From a virus, in the IMG/VR virus record IMGVR_UViG_3300043411_000614, positions 1 through 20,118 of that record: a stretch of 20,118 nucleotides of DNA; one strand, given 5' to 3'. How positions within the stretch are numbered: the first letter of the stretch is position 1; every line of letters begins with the position of its first letter. Of the stretch, positions 12,084 to 19,892 are shown piece by piece. The position numbers and the translations under genes are program-made. A model generated the notes under the pieces. It made no database searches. It was not told where the DNA came from and saw only the letters and a program-made list of their open reading frames with translations.

Positions 12084-13622
12084 ATGTTTTCATTTGAACT
12101 AGAACTTAAAGTCCTTTCTGGACTACTGCAACATCCCCACAAGTGGGCAGAGATTTCATCTTTTATTACAGATGACGATTTCTTTTCAGAAGATAGCAAA
12201 TTCCACATTTCTATTTTCAAGATTATCCGCAAAGCATTAAATAATGCCGAGTCAATTAATGACACAATTCTTATTGACCGAATTAAGAATCTCAATATTT
12301 CTTTCCCCGATTCTATTGACCCCGAAGAATATATTCGGGCGATGCAATATTTCCCGATTGAAGAAAAAGTGTTTGAAAATTCAGTAAGGGAATTGAAGAA
12401 ATATACAATTAGGAGAAAGATTCTTCATATCAGCGATGATTTTAAAAGGTTTGCTAATAAGGTAGATACTACAGATTCTTATTCAAGTATTGTAGAAGGG
12501 GCGGATAAGATTTATAACGACACAATTAGAACTTTTGAATTAGGGGAGAATAAGATTATTGATCTAGCTGAAATAGCAGAAGAGATTGTAGAAGATAGGG
12601 GCGATAATCCTCCAGAAGAAATTGGGTTTATGTCCCCTTATCCGACTATTAATAAAATCTATGGATCATTATTAAGACCGGGAAACCTGTTGGTATTTGC
12701 CGCGAGAGCTAAGGCGGGAAAAAGCTCAATTATGTTGGATTATCTTCTTAAGACCTCTTACAAATATAAAGTGCCGGTTCTTCATTTCGATAACGGAGAA
12801 ATGTCAGAGCATGAACTTATTTTTAGGATGGTGTCAGGAATTTCGGGAGTCCCGATCCATTTACTAGAAAGCGGTAAATGGAGAACTTGTGGCTACAAAG
12901 ACTGGTCTTCAAAAGAAGTTGTTGAAAGGGTTAGATCTGTTTGGAAACAGATGAAGGGCATCAAAATTCTATATGAAAATGTAGCGGGAATGTCTAGTGA
13001 AGAAATGATCTCTCTAATGAAGAGAATTTATTATTCAGAAATTGGGCGCGGCAATCCAATGATTTTTTCTTTTGATTATCTTAAAACAGATTTTACAAAT
13101 TTAGGCAAAGGTAGCGATTGGGCCTTCGTCGGACGGCTTGTTAATAGCTTTAAACAAGTAATCCATAGAGAGCTAAAATTTGATGGAAAACCTTGTGTGT
13201 CAATGATGACGAGCGTTCAGACAAATAGGGCGGGGATTGTTAAAAATAAAGATTCCAAAACAGTAGTTGATGATGAATCTGTTGTAGCGTTGTCTGACGA
13301 TATTATTAGATTTGCCTCTCACCTTTTTCTTCTTAGAAAGAAAACTATTGACGAACTCGTAGATGAAGGCGATGAATTTGGAACTCATAAATTAATATGT
13401 TTGGCCGCGAGACATTTGGGAGAAGATCCATTCGGGCATCTTAATCCGGTTCAGATGGATGACGGATCATTAAGAGACAACTTTATTAATCTTAACTTTG
13501 ATTCTTTTAATGTAGAAGATCGTGGTGATTTAAGAGACATAATAACCGCCAAAATGGGCAACGATGTTCATCCTAGAGGGGACGATGTAGACGATGATGA
13601 TTTGCCAGAGGCATTGCGATGA
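12084..13622 (+). CDS. dnaB: DnaB-like replicative helicase
   Basis: This 512-residue protein fits a DnaB-family hexameric helicase. An N-terminal helical domain (1-150) resembles DnaB-N, which contacts primase, and a RecA-type ATPase domain begins near 180. Visible: Leu-Leu-Arg-Pro-Gly-Asn-Leu-Leu-Val (196-204), Walker A Ala207-Arg-Ala-Lys-Ala-Gly-Lys213-Ser214 (Ala for the first Gly is common in DnaB), Phe-Asp-Asn-Gly-Glu239-Met-Ser where DnaB has its catalytic Glu, and Walker B Phe-Ser-Phe-Asp331-Tyr-Leu. The C-terminus is acidic. The family is usually about 450 residues; the excess is mostly in the linker and tail. No intein is seen. It unwinds DNA ahead of the fork with the primase two genes later. 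Its stop overlaps the next start (ATGA). Confidence 0.85.
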   Translation: MFSFELELKVLSGLLQHPHKWAEISSFITDDDFFSEDSKFHISIFKIIRKALNNAESINDTILIDRIKNLNISFPDSIDPEEYIRAMQYFPIEEKVFENSVRELKKYTIRRKILHISDDFKRFANKVDTTDSYSSIVEGADKIYNDTIRTFELGENKIIDLAEIAEEIVEDRGDNPPEEIGFMSPYPTINKIYGSLLRPGNLLVFAARAKAGKSSIMLDYLLKTSYKYKVPVLHFDNGEMSEHELIFRMVSGISGVPIHLLESGKWRTCGYKDWSSKEVVERVRSVWKQMKGIKILYENVAGMSSEEMISLMKRIYYSEIGRGNPMIFSFDYLKTDFTNLGKGSDWAFVGRLVNSFKQVIHRELKFDGKPCVSMMTSVQTNRAGIVKNKDSKTVVDDESVVALSDDIIRFASHLFLLRKKTIDELVDEGDEFGTHKLICLAARHLGEDPFGHLNPVQMDDGSLRDNFINLNFDSFNVEDRGDLRDIITAKMGNDVHPRGDDVDDDDLPEALR

Positions 13623-13759
13623 AAATCATAAATAAAATCAAATGCGCCTTTGGGCTTCATAGATACGAGAAGCAGGAGATTAGAAATTCAGTTTGCCGCA
13701 AAACCTGTATGAGGTGCGGTTATAGAAAGTATTATTTAATTAGTCATGAACATTCTTGA
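13619..13759 (+). CDS. Small Cys-rich zinc-ribbon-like protein (46 aa)
   Basis: This 46-residue ORF overlaps the helicase stop (ATGA) and the next gene by 14 bases. The sequence Lys-Cys9-x4-His14 followed by Cys26, Cys30 and Cys33-Gly-Tyr gives Cys/His spacing like small phage zinc-ribbon proteins that start with Cys-x-Phe-Gly-x-His and end with Cys-x-Arg-Cys-Gly. The protein is basic (many Lys/Arg), so it may bind zinc and nucleic acid. It is short, so confidence rests on the Cys pattern and tight packing. Confidence 0.5.
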   Translation: MKIINKIKCAFGLHRYEKQEIRNSVCRKTCMRCGYRKYYLISHEHS

Positions 13760-13949
13760 ACTTAAAAAAGAAATAGACTTCATTATTGAAAATCATAAAC
13801 ATCCAGAAGACTTAGAAGTTATTGTCCCGATTCAAGGAATGGGCGGATGTCACGAAAGATTAAGAGGGATAGGCGTGGGATTTGACTGGTATTGGAATAA
13901 ATTATGTCTATATACAGAAGAAATGTTGGTCAAGAAAATTAGAAAATGA
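13746..13949 (+). CDS. Small hypothetical phage protein (67 aa)
   Basis: This 67-residue protein follows a pattern seen in many phage proteins: an N-terminal helix (Leu-Glu-Leu-Lys-Lys-Glu-Ile), a turn with Pro-Glu-Asp, then Leu-Glu-Val-Ile-Val-Pro (22-28), a Gly-rich loop and Gly-Phe-Asp-Trp-Tyr-Trp (45-50) with a C-terminal basic helix. Function unknown. The start overlaps the small zinc-ribbon ORF, and its stop overlaps the primase start by ATGA. Its N-terminal layout matches the protein at 1791. Confidence 0.6.
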   Translation: MNILELKKEIDFIIENHKHPEDLEVIVPIQGMGGCHERLRGIGVGFDWYWNKLCLYTEEMLVKKIRK

Positions 13950-14950
13950 ATTATGGAGAGGTTCTTAAAAACATCGGCTATAATCTAACCGATAGAGGAT
14001 CATATTGGTCTACTAATGCTTTATTTAGAGGAGGCGATAATAGAACAGCTATTCGTATTTACAAAGATAGCGGAGTTTGGTGCGACTTTGTAGAAGGAAA
14101 TCGGAGCTTACCATTTGAGGTTCTCCTTAAAAAAACAACAGGTAAAACAGACGTTTCGGATATTTTAAATAGTATCCATCAGATAATCCGAACAGAAAAA
14201 AGACTCTTGAAACAAGAAACGATATTCCCCGAATCCAGTTTAAAAAAACTATTGCCCGATTATGATTATTTTGAATCGCGGGGCATTAATAAATTAACTC
14301 AAAAAGCGTATAAATGCGGTTTAGCCACAGGAGGGAAACTTTATCAAAGGATTGTATTTCCGATTTATAGAGCAGACAAAAAGATTCACGGGTTTTCAGG
14401 ACGGAAAGTATTACAAGATAATGAGCGCCCACCTTGGCTTCATTATGGTCATTCAACAGACTGGTTTTATCCTTATTACTCTGTAGAAGGGGTAATCGAA
14501 AAGATTAAAGAAGAGAAGAGAGTGTTCTTAGTCGAATCAATCGGCGACTCAATGGCAATGTTTCAAAATGAAGTAGAGAATAATCTTGTTTGTTTTTCTA
14601 ATAAAATAGGCCCCAAAATGATTTCGCGGCTGGCGAATTTGGGCGTTGATATTGTATTTGCTTTTAATGATGATTCAAAAAAAGAAGGAAAGGCGAAAGA
14701 TCAGGGTAAGCGCGGGGCATTAATTTCTATTTTAAAATTAATTGACATTGTTGATTTAAATAGGATTTGGTTTGTGACGCCGAATAAAAATGATTTTGGA
14801 GACATGAATAGTGATGATTTTAAAAAGTGGAAGGGTGATCTTAAATTTAGTGAAGAATATCACTTGACATGGAGAGAGAATATGGTAAATTATTCGTCAG
14901 AGGCGAATTTGCCGAAGAATTTGGAATTGAAGATTAAGAAATTAAAATAA
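13946..14950 (+). CDS. DnaG-like Toprim primase
   Basis: This 334-residue protein looks like a reduced DnaG-type primase that makes RNA primers for the DnaB-like helicase two genes upstream. The N-terminus (20-60) resembles a primase DNA-binding domain but lacks its zinc-binding Cys/His set. Residues 107-113 (Tyr-Phe-Glu-Ser-Arg-Gly-Ile) and Gly149-Phe-Ser-Gly-Arg with Trp164-Leu and Phe174-Tyr match the DnaG catalytic-core pattern. The Toprim motif is Val-Glu197-Ser-Ile-Gly-Asp201-Ser-Met-Ala, with a second acidic cluster Asn-Asp242-Asp243-Ser-Lys for metal binding. It is shorter than bacterial DnaG (about 580) and has no helicase-binding C-terminus. ATGA overlap with the previous gene. Confidence 0.75.
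   Translation: MNYGEVLKNIGYNLTDRGSYWSTNALFRGGDNRTAIRIYKDSGVWCDFVEGNRSLPFEVLLKKTTGKTDVSDILNSIHQIIRTEKRLLKQETIFPESSLKKLLPDYDYFESRGINKLTQKAYKCGLATGGKLYQRIVFPIYRADKKIHGFSGRKVLQDNERPPWLHYGHSTDWFYPYYSVEGVIEKIKEEKRVFLVESIGDSMAMFQNEVENNLVCFSNKIGPKMISRLANLGVDIVFAFNDDSKKEGKAKDQGKRGALISILKLIDIVDLNRIWFVTPNKNDFGDMNSDDFKKWKGDLKFSEEYHLTWRENMVNYSSEANLPKNLELKIKKLK
14864..14891 (+). promoter_or_regulatory. Possible promoter for methyltransferase-helicase pair
   Basis: TTGACA at 14864-14869, 16-base spacer, TAAATT at 14886-14891 (four of six -10 bases), inside the primase 3' end. A start near 14898 would give a leader of about 56 bases before ATG 14954. Confidence 0.4.
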
Positions 14951-14953
14951 TAT

Positions 14954-16393
14954 ATGACAGTAGTAGACCAGAAAATAACAGATAGGTATGGCCTTTATAA
15001 TGGGGATTCATGCGAAGTAGTAAAAGGAATTCCGTCAAACTCTATTGACTATTCTATTTTCTCCCCTCCATTTGCTTCTCTTTATACATATTCGGCTAGT
15101 AGTCGAGACATGGGCAACTGTAAGGATGATGAAGAGTTTTATGAGCATTATAAGTTCCTTGTAGAAGAGATTTATCGAATCACAAAACCGGGGCGTCTTG
15201 TGTCGTTTCATTGTATGAATCTTCCGACGTTGAAGAGTCGTGATGGATTTATTGGATTGAAAGATTTTCGTGGAGATAATATTAAATTATTTCAAGATGC
15301 AGGGTGGATTTATCATAGTGAAGTTTGTATTTGGAAAGATCCAGTCACCGCAATGCAGAGGACTAAAGCTTTAGGATTGCTTCACAAGCAAATTATGAAA
15401 GATTCGGCAATGTCTCGCCAAGGATTGCCAGACTACGTGGTGACGATGAGGAAACCGGGAACAAATCCCGACCCAGTTGACGGGTGTTTTAATACTTGGA
15501 CGGGAGATCCAGAATTAGAGCCAAAAGATGAATATACGGGAGATTTTGAGAGATTGAACAAGTATTCGATTAATGTTTGGCAACGTTACGCAAGTCCAGT
15601 TTGGATGGATATTCGACAAGGAAGGACATTGACGAAAGAAAGTGCGAGGAATGAAGATGATGAGCGCCATATTTGCGCTCTCCAACTTGACGTTATTGAA
15701 AGATGTGTTGAATTATGGTCAAATGCCGGAGATGTGGTATTTTCTCCGTTTATGGGCATCGGTAGCGAAGGTTATGTTTCTCTACGGTGCGGGCGTAAAT
15801 TCATTGGAGTAGAACTTAAAAAAGACTATTACAATGAAGCGGTTTCCAATATTGAAAATAGCGAAAAACATGAGGACGATATTAAGGTTATTAAACGCGC
15901 CCAAATGAAAGAAGAAAGGGATCGTCGTAAAAACGAGATTAAACTTCTTGAAGTGCTGCCACAAGAAAGAGTTGGAGATGAGTATATCGAATCAGGATGG
16001 TTTGTAAAAGTTAATGGGTCGAACGATCTTATTGAAAATCACTTCGCTAAATGTCATGTGTTCGGAGAGTTTATCCCATCTAATTACAGGGAGTATCTTG
16101 AGCAAGATGTTAATAATATTTCATCTTATCAGGTAGCAAATAAAGTTTCGTTTGGTCCTAAAGATCACGATTCGCAATACGATTATGGCTTACAGTTTTT
16201 GGCCGTATTGTTTTATAAATTCATTGCCGACATTGAAACAAATAAACACGCAATTCAAAGCGCAAAAAAATTAGGGTTGCCAGAAGTGTTCTTGTCAGAT
16301 TCAAGAATTTCTAAAATCGCAAAAGAGTATTACAATAATAAAGAAGAACTGCTAGGCATTTCAACCGAACTTCGTGGTAGCTTCAAGAAATAA
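14954..16393 (+). CDS. DNA methyltransferase (N6-adenine/N4-cytosine, beta-type order)
   Basis: This 479-residue protein is a DNA methyltransferase of the N6_N4_Mtase family, transferring methyl from S-adenosylmethionine to adenine N6 or cytosine N4. Catalytic motif IV is Ser-Pro-Pro-Phe (37-40), and the cofactor motif I, Phe-Ser-Pro-Phe-Met-Gly-Ile-Gly-Ser (263-271), lies far downstream: the order IV then I of beta-class enzymes. Gly-Asp-Ser (17-19) and the strand Lys-Phe-Ile-Gly-Val-Glu-Leu (282-288) fit the fold. A charged linker near 300-340 leads to a C-terminal region of about 140 residues that I do not recognise; it may set target recognition or partner binding. The Phe after Pro-Pro leaves the modified base uncertain. 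It lies five bases before an SNF2 helicase and has no nuclease beside it, so it may protect phage DNA. Confidence 0.8.
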   Translation: MTVVDQKITDRYGLYNGDSCEVVKGIPSNSIDYSIFSPPFASLYTYSASSRDMGNCKDDEEFYEHYKFLVEEIYRITKPGRLVSFHCMNLPTLKSRDGFIGLKDFRGDNIKLFQDAGWIYHSEVCIWKDPVTAMQRTKALGLLHKQIMKDSAMSRQGLPDYVVTMRKPGTNPDPVDGCFNTWTGDPELEPKDEYTGDFERLNKYSINVWQRYASPVWMDIRQGRTLTKESARNEDDERHICALQLDVIERCVELWSNAGDVVFSPFMGIGSEGYVSLRCGRKFIGVELKKDYYNEAVSNIENSEKHEDDIKVIKRAQMKEERDRRKNEIKLLEVLPQERVGDEYIESGWFVKVNGSNDLIENHFAKCHVFGEFIPSNYREYLEQDVNNISSYQVANKVSFGPKDHDSQYDYGLQFLAVLFYKFIADIETNKHAIQSAKKLGLPEVFLSDSRISKIAKEYYNNKEELLGISTELRGSFKK

Positions 16394-16398
16394 AAATT

Positions 16399-17787
16399 AT
16401 GGACTATAAAACATTCTTAAATAAAAAAGACGTAGAAGATGCGCCGTCAGGATTGGACGTAGATATTAGCGAATTGAACGGAATGATGTTTCCGTTTCAA
16501 AAAGCGATTACAAAATGGGGATTGAAGAGAGGTCGCGCTGCTGTCTTTTTGAACACCGGATTAGGCAAGAGCTTGGTCCAATTGGATTGGTGTCGATTGA
16601 TTTCAGAAAAAACAAATAAACCTACCATTATTATCACTCCACTCGCTGTTGCAGAACAGTTTATGCGTGAAGCCGAGAAATTTGGGATCAAAGCCAATCA
16701 TATTCGAGACAATAAAGATGTTATCAATGGAATTAATATTACTAATTATGAAATTCTGCATAAAATTGATTGTCGCCAATTTGTAGGCGTGGCATTAGAC
16801 GAAAGTTCTATTCTTAAACAATTTGATGCGAAGTATCGAACCACAATTATTGATACATTTTCAAAAACTCCGTATCGCCTTTCGGCATCTGCAACTCCAG
16901 CACCCAACGATTACATGGAATTGGGCAACCAAGCACAGTTTCTTGGTGTTCTATCTTACCATGAGATGCTTGCGACGTTTTTTGTGCATGATAGCGGTCA
17001 AACTCAGAAATGGCGTCTTAAAAAACACGCAGAAGATGAATTTTGGAAATGGATGTGCGGTTGGGCGGTAAATATTCGCAAACCCTCGAACATCGGATTT
17101 GACGATACAGGTTATAATCTTCCCCCATTGAATCAACATCTTGAAGTCATTGAAACGATGGAAGAAAATGACGGAAAACTTACTTTGTCAATGGCTAAAA
17201 AAGTCCGTCGTCAGACAGTAGAAATGAAGGTGGATAAAGTTGTTGAAATCGTGAATAAATATGATAAGGACGAACCAATTCTTATTTGGTGCGGCCTCAA
17301 TGATGAAAGTAAAATGCTTATGCAAAAACTAAAACATTTGGGAGCTGTAGAAGTCAAAGGATCTGATTCTCATGACAAAAAAGAACATGCCGCCAAATGG
17401 TTTTCGGGAGCGATTCCATCTTTGAATAGAAAGATCCTTATTAGTAAACCTTCTATTTTTGGATTTGGAATGAATTTCCAAGAATGTGCGACACAAGTAT
17501 TTTGCGGGGTTGACTATTCTTTTGAGGGAGAATATCAGGCAATTCGGCGCAGTTGGAGATTTGGACAGAAAAAACCAGTCAATATTCACTTTGTCTTGAC
17601 AAATAAAGAAGAGTCGATTATGGATAATGTCAGGGCGAAAGAACAGGCATTTGAGAAAATGTATTCAAACATGGTGGAACATATGAAAGAGTTTACTAAG
17701 CAGGAAATTGTTAATTCTACAAAGTTTCAGGAAGAATATAATGATGATTTAAAAATGATTATTCCCGAATTTTTAAAGGCGGCATGA
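16399..17787 (+). CDS. SNF2-type DEAD/DEAH helicase/translocase
   Basis: This 462-residue protein is an SF2 ATPase of the SNF2 kind that moves along duplex DNA. Motifs in order: Gln34 in Phe-Pro-Phe-Gln before the P-loop; Walker A Asn-Thr-Gly54-Leu-Gly-Lys57-Ser (52-58); motif Ia near Ile-Ile-Thr-Pro-Leu-Ala (78-83); motif II Asp134-Glu135-Ser-Ser; motif III Ser-Ala-Ser-Ala-Thr-Pro (162-167); motif V region Phe-Gly-Phe-Gly-Met-Asn (354-359); and motif VI Gln380-Ala-Ile-Arg-Arg-Ser-Trp-Arg-Phe-Gly-Gln (380-390). It is shorter than eukaryotic SNF2 and near phage helicase size. Close coupling with the methyltransferase suggests a joint role, perhaps in delivering or clearing modification sites, or in replication. 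No nuclease domain is seen. Confidence 0.85.
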   Translation: MDYKTFLNKKDVEDAPSGLDVDISELNGMMFPFQKAITKWGLKRGRAAVFLNTGLGKSLVQLDWCRLISEKTNKPTIIITPLAVAEQFMREAEKFGIKANHIRDNKDVINGINITNYEILHKIDCRQFVGVALDESSILKQFDAKYRTTIIDTFSKTPYRLSASATPAPNDYMELGNQAQFLGVLSYHEMLATFFVHDSGQTQKWRLKKHAEDEFWKWMCGWAVNIRKPSNIGFDDTGYNLPPLNQHLEVIETMEENDGKLTLSMAKKVRRQTVEMKVDKVVEIVNKYDKDEPILIWCGLNDESKMLMQKLKHLGAVEVKGSDSHDKKEHAAKWFSGAIPSLNRKILISKPSIFGFGMNFQECATQVFCGVDYSFEGEYQAIRRSWRFGQKKPVNIHFVLTNKEESIMDNVRAKEQAFEKMYSNMVEHMKEFTKQEIVNSTKFQEEYNDDLKMIIPEFLKAA

Positions 17788-18047
17788 GAGTTACTATTGA
17801 AGATATTATTCCTGAATTTAATATTGATTCATACAATATTTCCACTTATGGTGGCGAATCTTGGATTGGAGATTACGAAATGAAAGAATATGGAATCCAA
17901 ATCGGAGATTTAACGATTGCAGAAATATCGCCAGAAGATATAAAGAAATTAGGAGTTTGTATTATTAATCATCTAATGGCAAATGGACATGAGTTTGAAT
18001 TTTATAACGACAACCAAGGGAACGGAAAGAGATTTAAAGCATCATGA
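17784..18047 (+). CDS. Acidic hypothetical protein (87 aa)
   Basis: This 87-residue acidic protein starts with an ATG overlapping the helicase stop (ATGA). The first 20 residues are helix-strand, the middle has Gly-Gly-Glu-Ser-Trp and Tyr-Gly-Ile-Gln-Ile-Gly-Asp (36-42), and residues 50-68 form a likely helix (Pro-Glu-Asp-Ile-Lys-Lys...) followed by a Gly/Asn-rich C-terminus. No family recognised. It overlaps the next gene by four bases. Confidence 0.55.
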   Translation: MRVTIEDIIPEFNIDSYNISTYGGESWIGDYEMKEYGIQIGDLTIAEISPEDIKKLGVCIINHLMANGHEFEFYNDNQGNGKRFKAS

Positions 18048-18286
18048 GCGAAAGAGATTATAACGTAAGACCAGAATTCCTAAAAGCGGGCGACAAACTT
18101 ATTTTCAAAGGTGTCCCTGAATTTTATTATCCGATGTTCACAAACATGAGGGATGATGCTAAGGTTTTAGAATTAGGGGTTGAATATATCGCTAAAGAAG
18201 TTAGAGTTAATTCTTCTTGGGTGACTATTTATTTAGAAGAATATCCTGAAATAATGTTTAATTTAATGTTTTTTGATCAAGTTTGA
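18044..18286 (+). CDS. Small hypothetical phage protein (80 aa)
   Basis: This 80-residue protein looks like a small beta-rich phage protein: Lys-Ala-Gly-Asp-Lys-Leu-Ile-Phe-Lys-Gly (14-23), then Asp-Ala-Lys-Val-Leu-Glu-Leu-Gly-Val-Glu-Tyr (38-48), Ser-Ser-Trp-Val-Thr-Ile-Tyr-Leu-Glu-Glu (57-66) and Met-Phe-Asn-Leu-Met-Phe-Phe (70-76). I recall this pattern from small phage proteins of unknown role. The gene starts with an ATGA overlap and ends one base before the YopX start at 18288. Confidence 0.6.
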   Translation: MSERDYNVRPEFLKAGDKLIFKGVPEFYYPMFTNMRDDAKVLELGVEYIAKEVRVNSSWVTIYLEEYPEIMFNLMFFDQV

Positions 18287-18287
18287 T

Positions 18288-18725
18288 ATGAATAGAGAGA
18301 TTAAATATCGCGTTTGGGATTTAAATTTGTTTATTTGGAGAGATTTCGTCTTGCCAAAACAAAACGGCAATCCAGTAGAAATTGACGGATATGATTGGCA
18401 AAATTTAGAAGAACAAAAAGATAATCTTGTATTTCAGCAATTTATAGGATTATTTGATAAAAATGGAGCGCCGATTTATGAAGGTGATATTTTAAATTGG
18501 GAATCTAATTCAATGTCTCACAGATTGGGGGAATGCAAGAGAATAAGAACAGTAGAGGTAATGTGGGATAAAAAGAGCGCGGCTTTTGTGGTAGTAAAGA
18601 AATTATCTAATAATCTTCTTTCGCCCGTTACGGTTTGGAAGATGGATGCAAATGATTTTAATGGAAAACCTTTTATTAAAGAAGTAATTGGAAACGTGTT
18701 TGAGAACAAGGAATTACTAGCTTAA
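18288..18725 (+). CDS. YopX-family phage protein
   Basis: This 145-residue protein matches the YopX family found in many phages: an N-terminal Arg-Glu-Ile-Lys-Tyr-Arg-Val-Trp-Asp (3-11), then Val-Phe-Gln-Gln-Phe-Ile-Gly-Leu-Phe-Asp-Lys-Asn-Gly-Ala-Pro-Ile-Tyr-Glu-Gly-Asp-Ile with the characteristic Tyr-Glu-Gly-Asp, a beta-rich middle and a C-terminal Val-Ile-Gly-Asn-Val-Phe-Glu-Asn. The family is common in early-region gene clusters; its molecular function is not established. An in-frame TTG at 18273 exists, but ATG 18288 starts the family's usual N-terminus and avoids an overlap with the preceding gene. Confidence 0.85.
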   Translation: MNREIKYRVWDLNLFIWRDFVLPKQNGNPVEIDGYDWQNLEEQKDNLVFQQFIGLFDKNGAPIYEGDILNWESNSMSHRLGECKRIRTVEVMWDKKSAAFVVVKKLSNNLLSPVTVWKMDANDFNGKPFIKEVIGNVFENKELLA

Positions 18726-18732
18726 CTTTATT

Positions 18733-19881
18733 GTGAAAAAACAAAAGAAAACAAAAACCCCGCTTTCTGCAAGTAGAATTAAAACACTACAAGGATGTAG
18801 TTGGGAGTTCTACAGTTTATACCATTTGCAGGTTCCAAATAGCGATAACACAGGGAGTATACTAGGCTCAACGGTCCACCAATGCTTCGAGCATCTAGGA
18901 GAACCAAAACGGCGCGGCTATTTTGATAAATTAATCGAGACACAAAAACTAAACAGTGTTCCGTCTATCTATAGATACTGTCTAACATTTCTCAGGAGCA
19001 AAAAGTTAGATCCTTTCGCAAATACGGTTTCAGCGCATGGTGAAGAAATTAGCCATATTGATCTTGTTGAAAGAATGGTAATGTCAGGATTGAATTATGA
19101 TTTTTTCGGTCAAGACAGAAATCCAGACGAAGTTCATTCAGAAATTGCCTTTGATATTGATGTAGAAGAAAACGGGAAGTCTTATAGAATCAGGGGGTTC
19201 ATTGATAAACTTATTTTATTCAAAGAAAAATCTCTTGCCGTTATCCGAGATTGGAAGTCAAGCAAGAAATATTATGAAGGCGCGGAAGTAGATGATAACA
19301 TTCAGGATTTGTCTTATCGCCTAGCTACTAGCAAGAAGTTTCCAGAATATAAAAAGAAGCAGACTGAATTTGTGTTTTTGCAGCATGAAGATAAGGAAGA
19401 ATTTTCAATTAAAACGCCGATTGCTTGTGATGACGAGTTAGATGGATTTGAACATTTCCTAACTGACATTCAGGAGATTGTAGATAATTTCACAGAGGAA
19501 GATGCAAAGAGTAATTTGGCTTATGACAAAGGGTTTCCTACAAAGGAGATGGGGTTTTCTGCTCGTATAAAGTGCGGGATGGGGACAGAACCAAATCAAA
19601 TGAAGAAAGATGGAAGTAAGCTACTCTGGAAATGCTTCGTTAAGCACCCTTTTTATTTTTATGTCATAGCCAAAGATGGAAACATTTTAGAATCAAAAAT
19701 GGAAGAGAAGGATTTGCGAGCATTAAAAGACGGAGAGAAAATTGAAAAAAGGCTATATGCGGGATGTCCAAGTTGGAAGCATTTAGAATATAATAAGAAC
19801 TTTAATAAAGAAGCGGCGGCGCTTGGATTTGAAAATGCAATTGTAGAAGAAAATTCACTTGACGATTTCGCGCATTTGTGA
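18733..19881 (+). CDS. RecB/Cas4-like PD-(D/E)XK exonuclease
   Basis: This 382-residue protein fits the PDDEXK_1 group of RecB-, AddB- and Cas4-like nucleases. Visible: Ser-Ala-Ser-Arg-Ile-Lys...Gln-Gly-Cys22 near the start, Gly-Ser-Thr-Val-His49-Gln, Glu137, Gly-Phe-Ile-Asp158-Lys-Leu, the core Val-Ile-Arg-Asp173-Trp-Lys175, and Gln191-Asp-Leu-Ser-Tyr195-Arg: the full set of metal-binding and motif III residues. Later Cys residues could suit a Cas4-like iron-sulfur site but are not spaced in a way I can confirm. It likely trims DNA ends for recombination with RecA. A GTG at 18733 is the only sensible start: the frame is open upstream for just two codons. The next gene has its own promoter in this gene's 3' end. 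Confidence 0.8.
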   Translation: MKKQKKTKTPLSASRIKTLQGCSWEFYSLYHLQVPNSDNTGSILGSTVHQCFEHLGEPKRRGYFDKLIETQKLNSVPSIYRYCLTFLRSKKLDPFANTVSAHGEEISHIDLVERMVMSGLNYDFFGQDRNPDEVHSEIAFDIDVEENGKSYRIRGFIDKLILFKEKSLAVIRDWKSSKKYYEGAEVDDNIQDLSYRLATSKKFPEYKKKQTEFVFLQHEDKEEFSIKTPIACDDELDGFEHFLTDIQEIVDNFTEEDAKSNLAYDKGFPTKEMGFSARIKCGMGTEPNQMKKDGSKLLWKCFVKHPFYFYVIAKDGNILESKMEEKDLRALKDGEKIEKRLYAGCPSWKHLEYNKNFNKEAAALGFENAIVEENSLDDFAHL

Positions 19882-19887
19882 TAGATT
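19859..19887 (+). promoter_or_regulatory. Promoter for final gene, almost leaderless
   Basis: TTGACG at 19859-19864, 17-base spacer, TAGATT at 19882-19887 (five of six, then four of six). ATG 19893 follows only five bases later, so the start would fall at or near the ATG itself. A chance match is possible. Confidence 0.35.
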
Positions 19888-19892
19888 AAAAT

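Noticed and set aside
11852-12295. 147-codon open frame on the minus strand
   Set aside because: It lies opposite the helicase and the acidic gene, which have clear coding features; its translation shows no domain.
12321-12339. Perfect inverted repeat CCCGAA/TTCGGG
   Set aside because: It is inside the DnaB-like helicase coding region with no T run after it; likely a chance product of coding sequence.
16823-17071. 82-codon open frame on the plus strand inside the SNF2 gene
   Set aside because: It is an alternative frame across conserved helicase motifs and looks non-protein-like.
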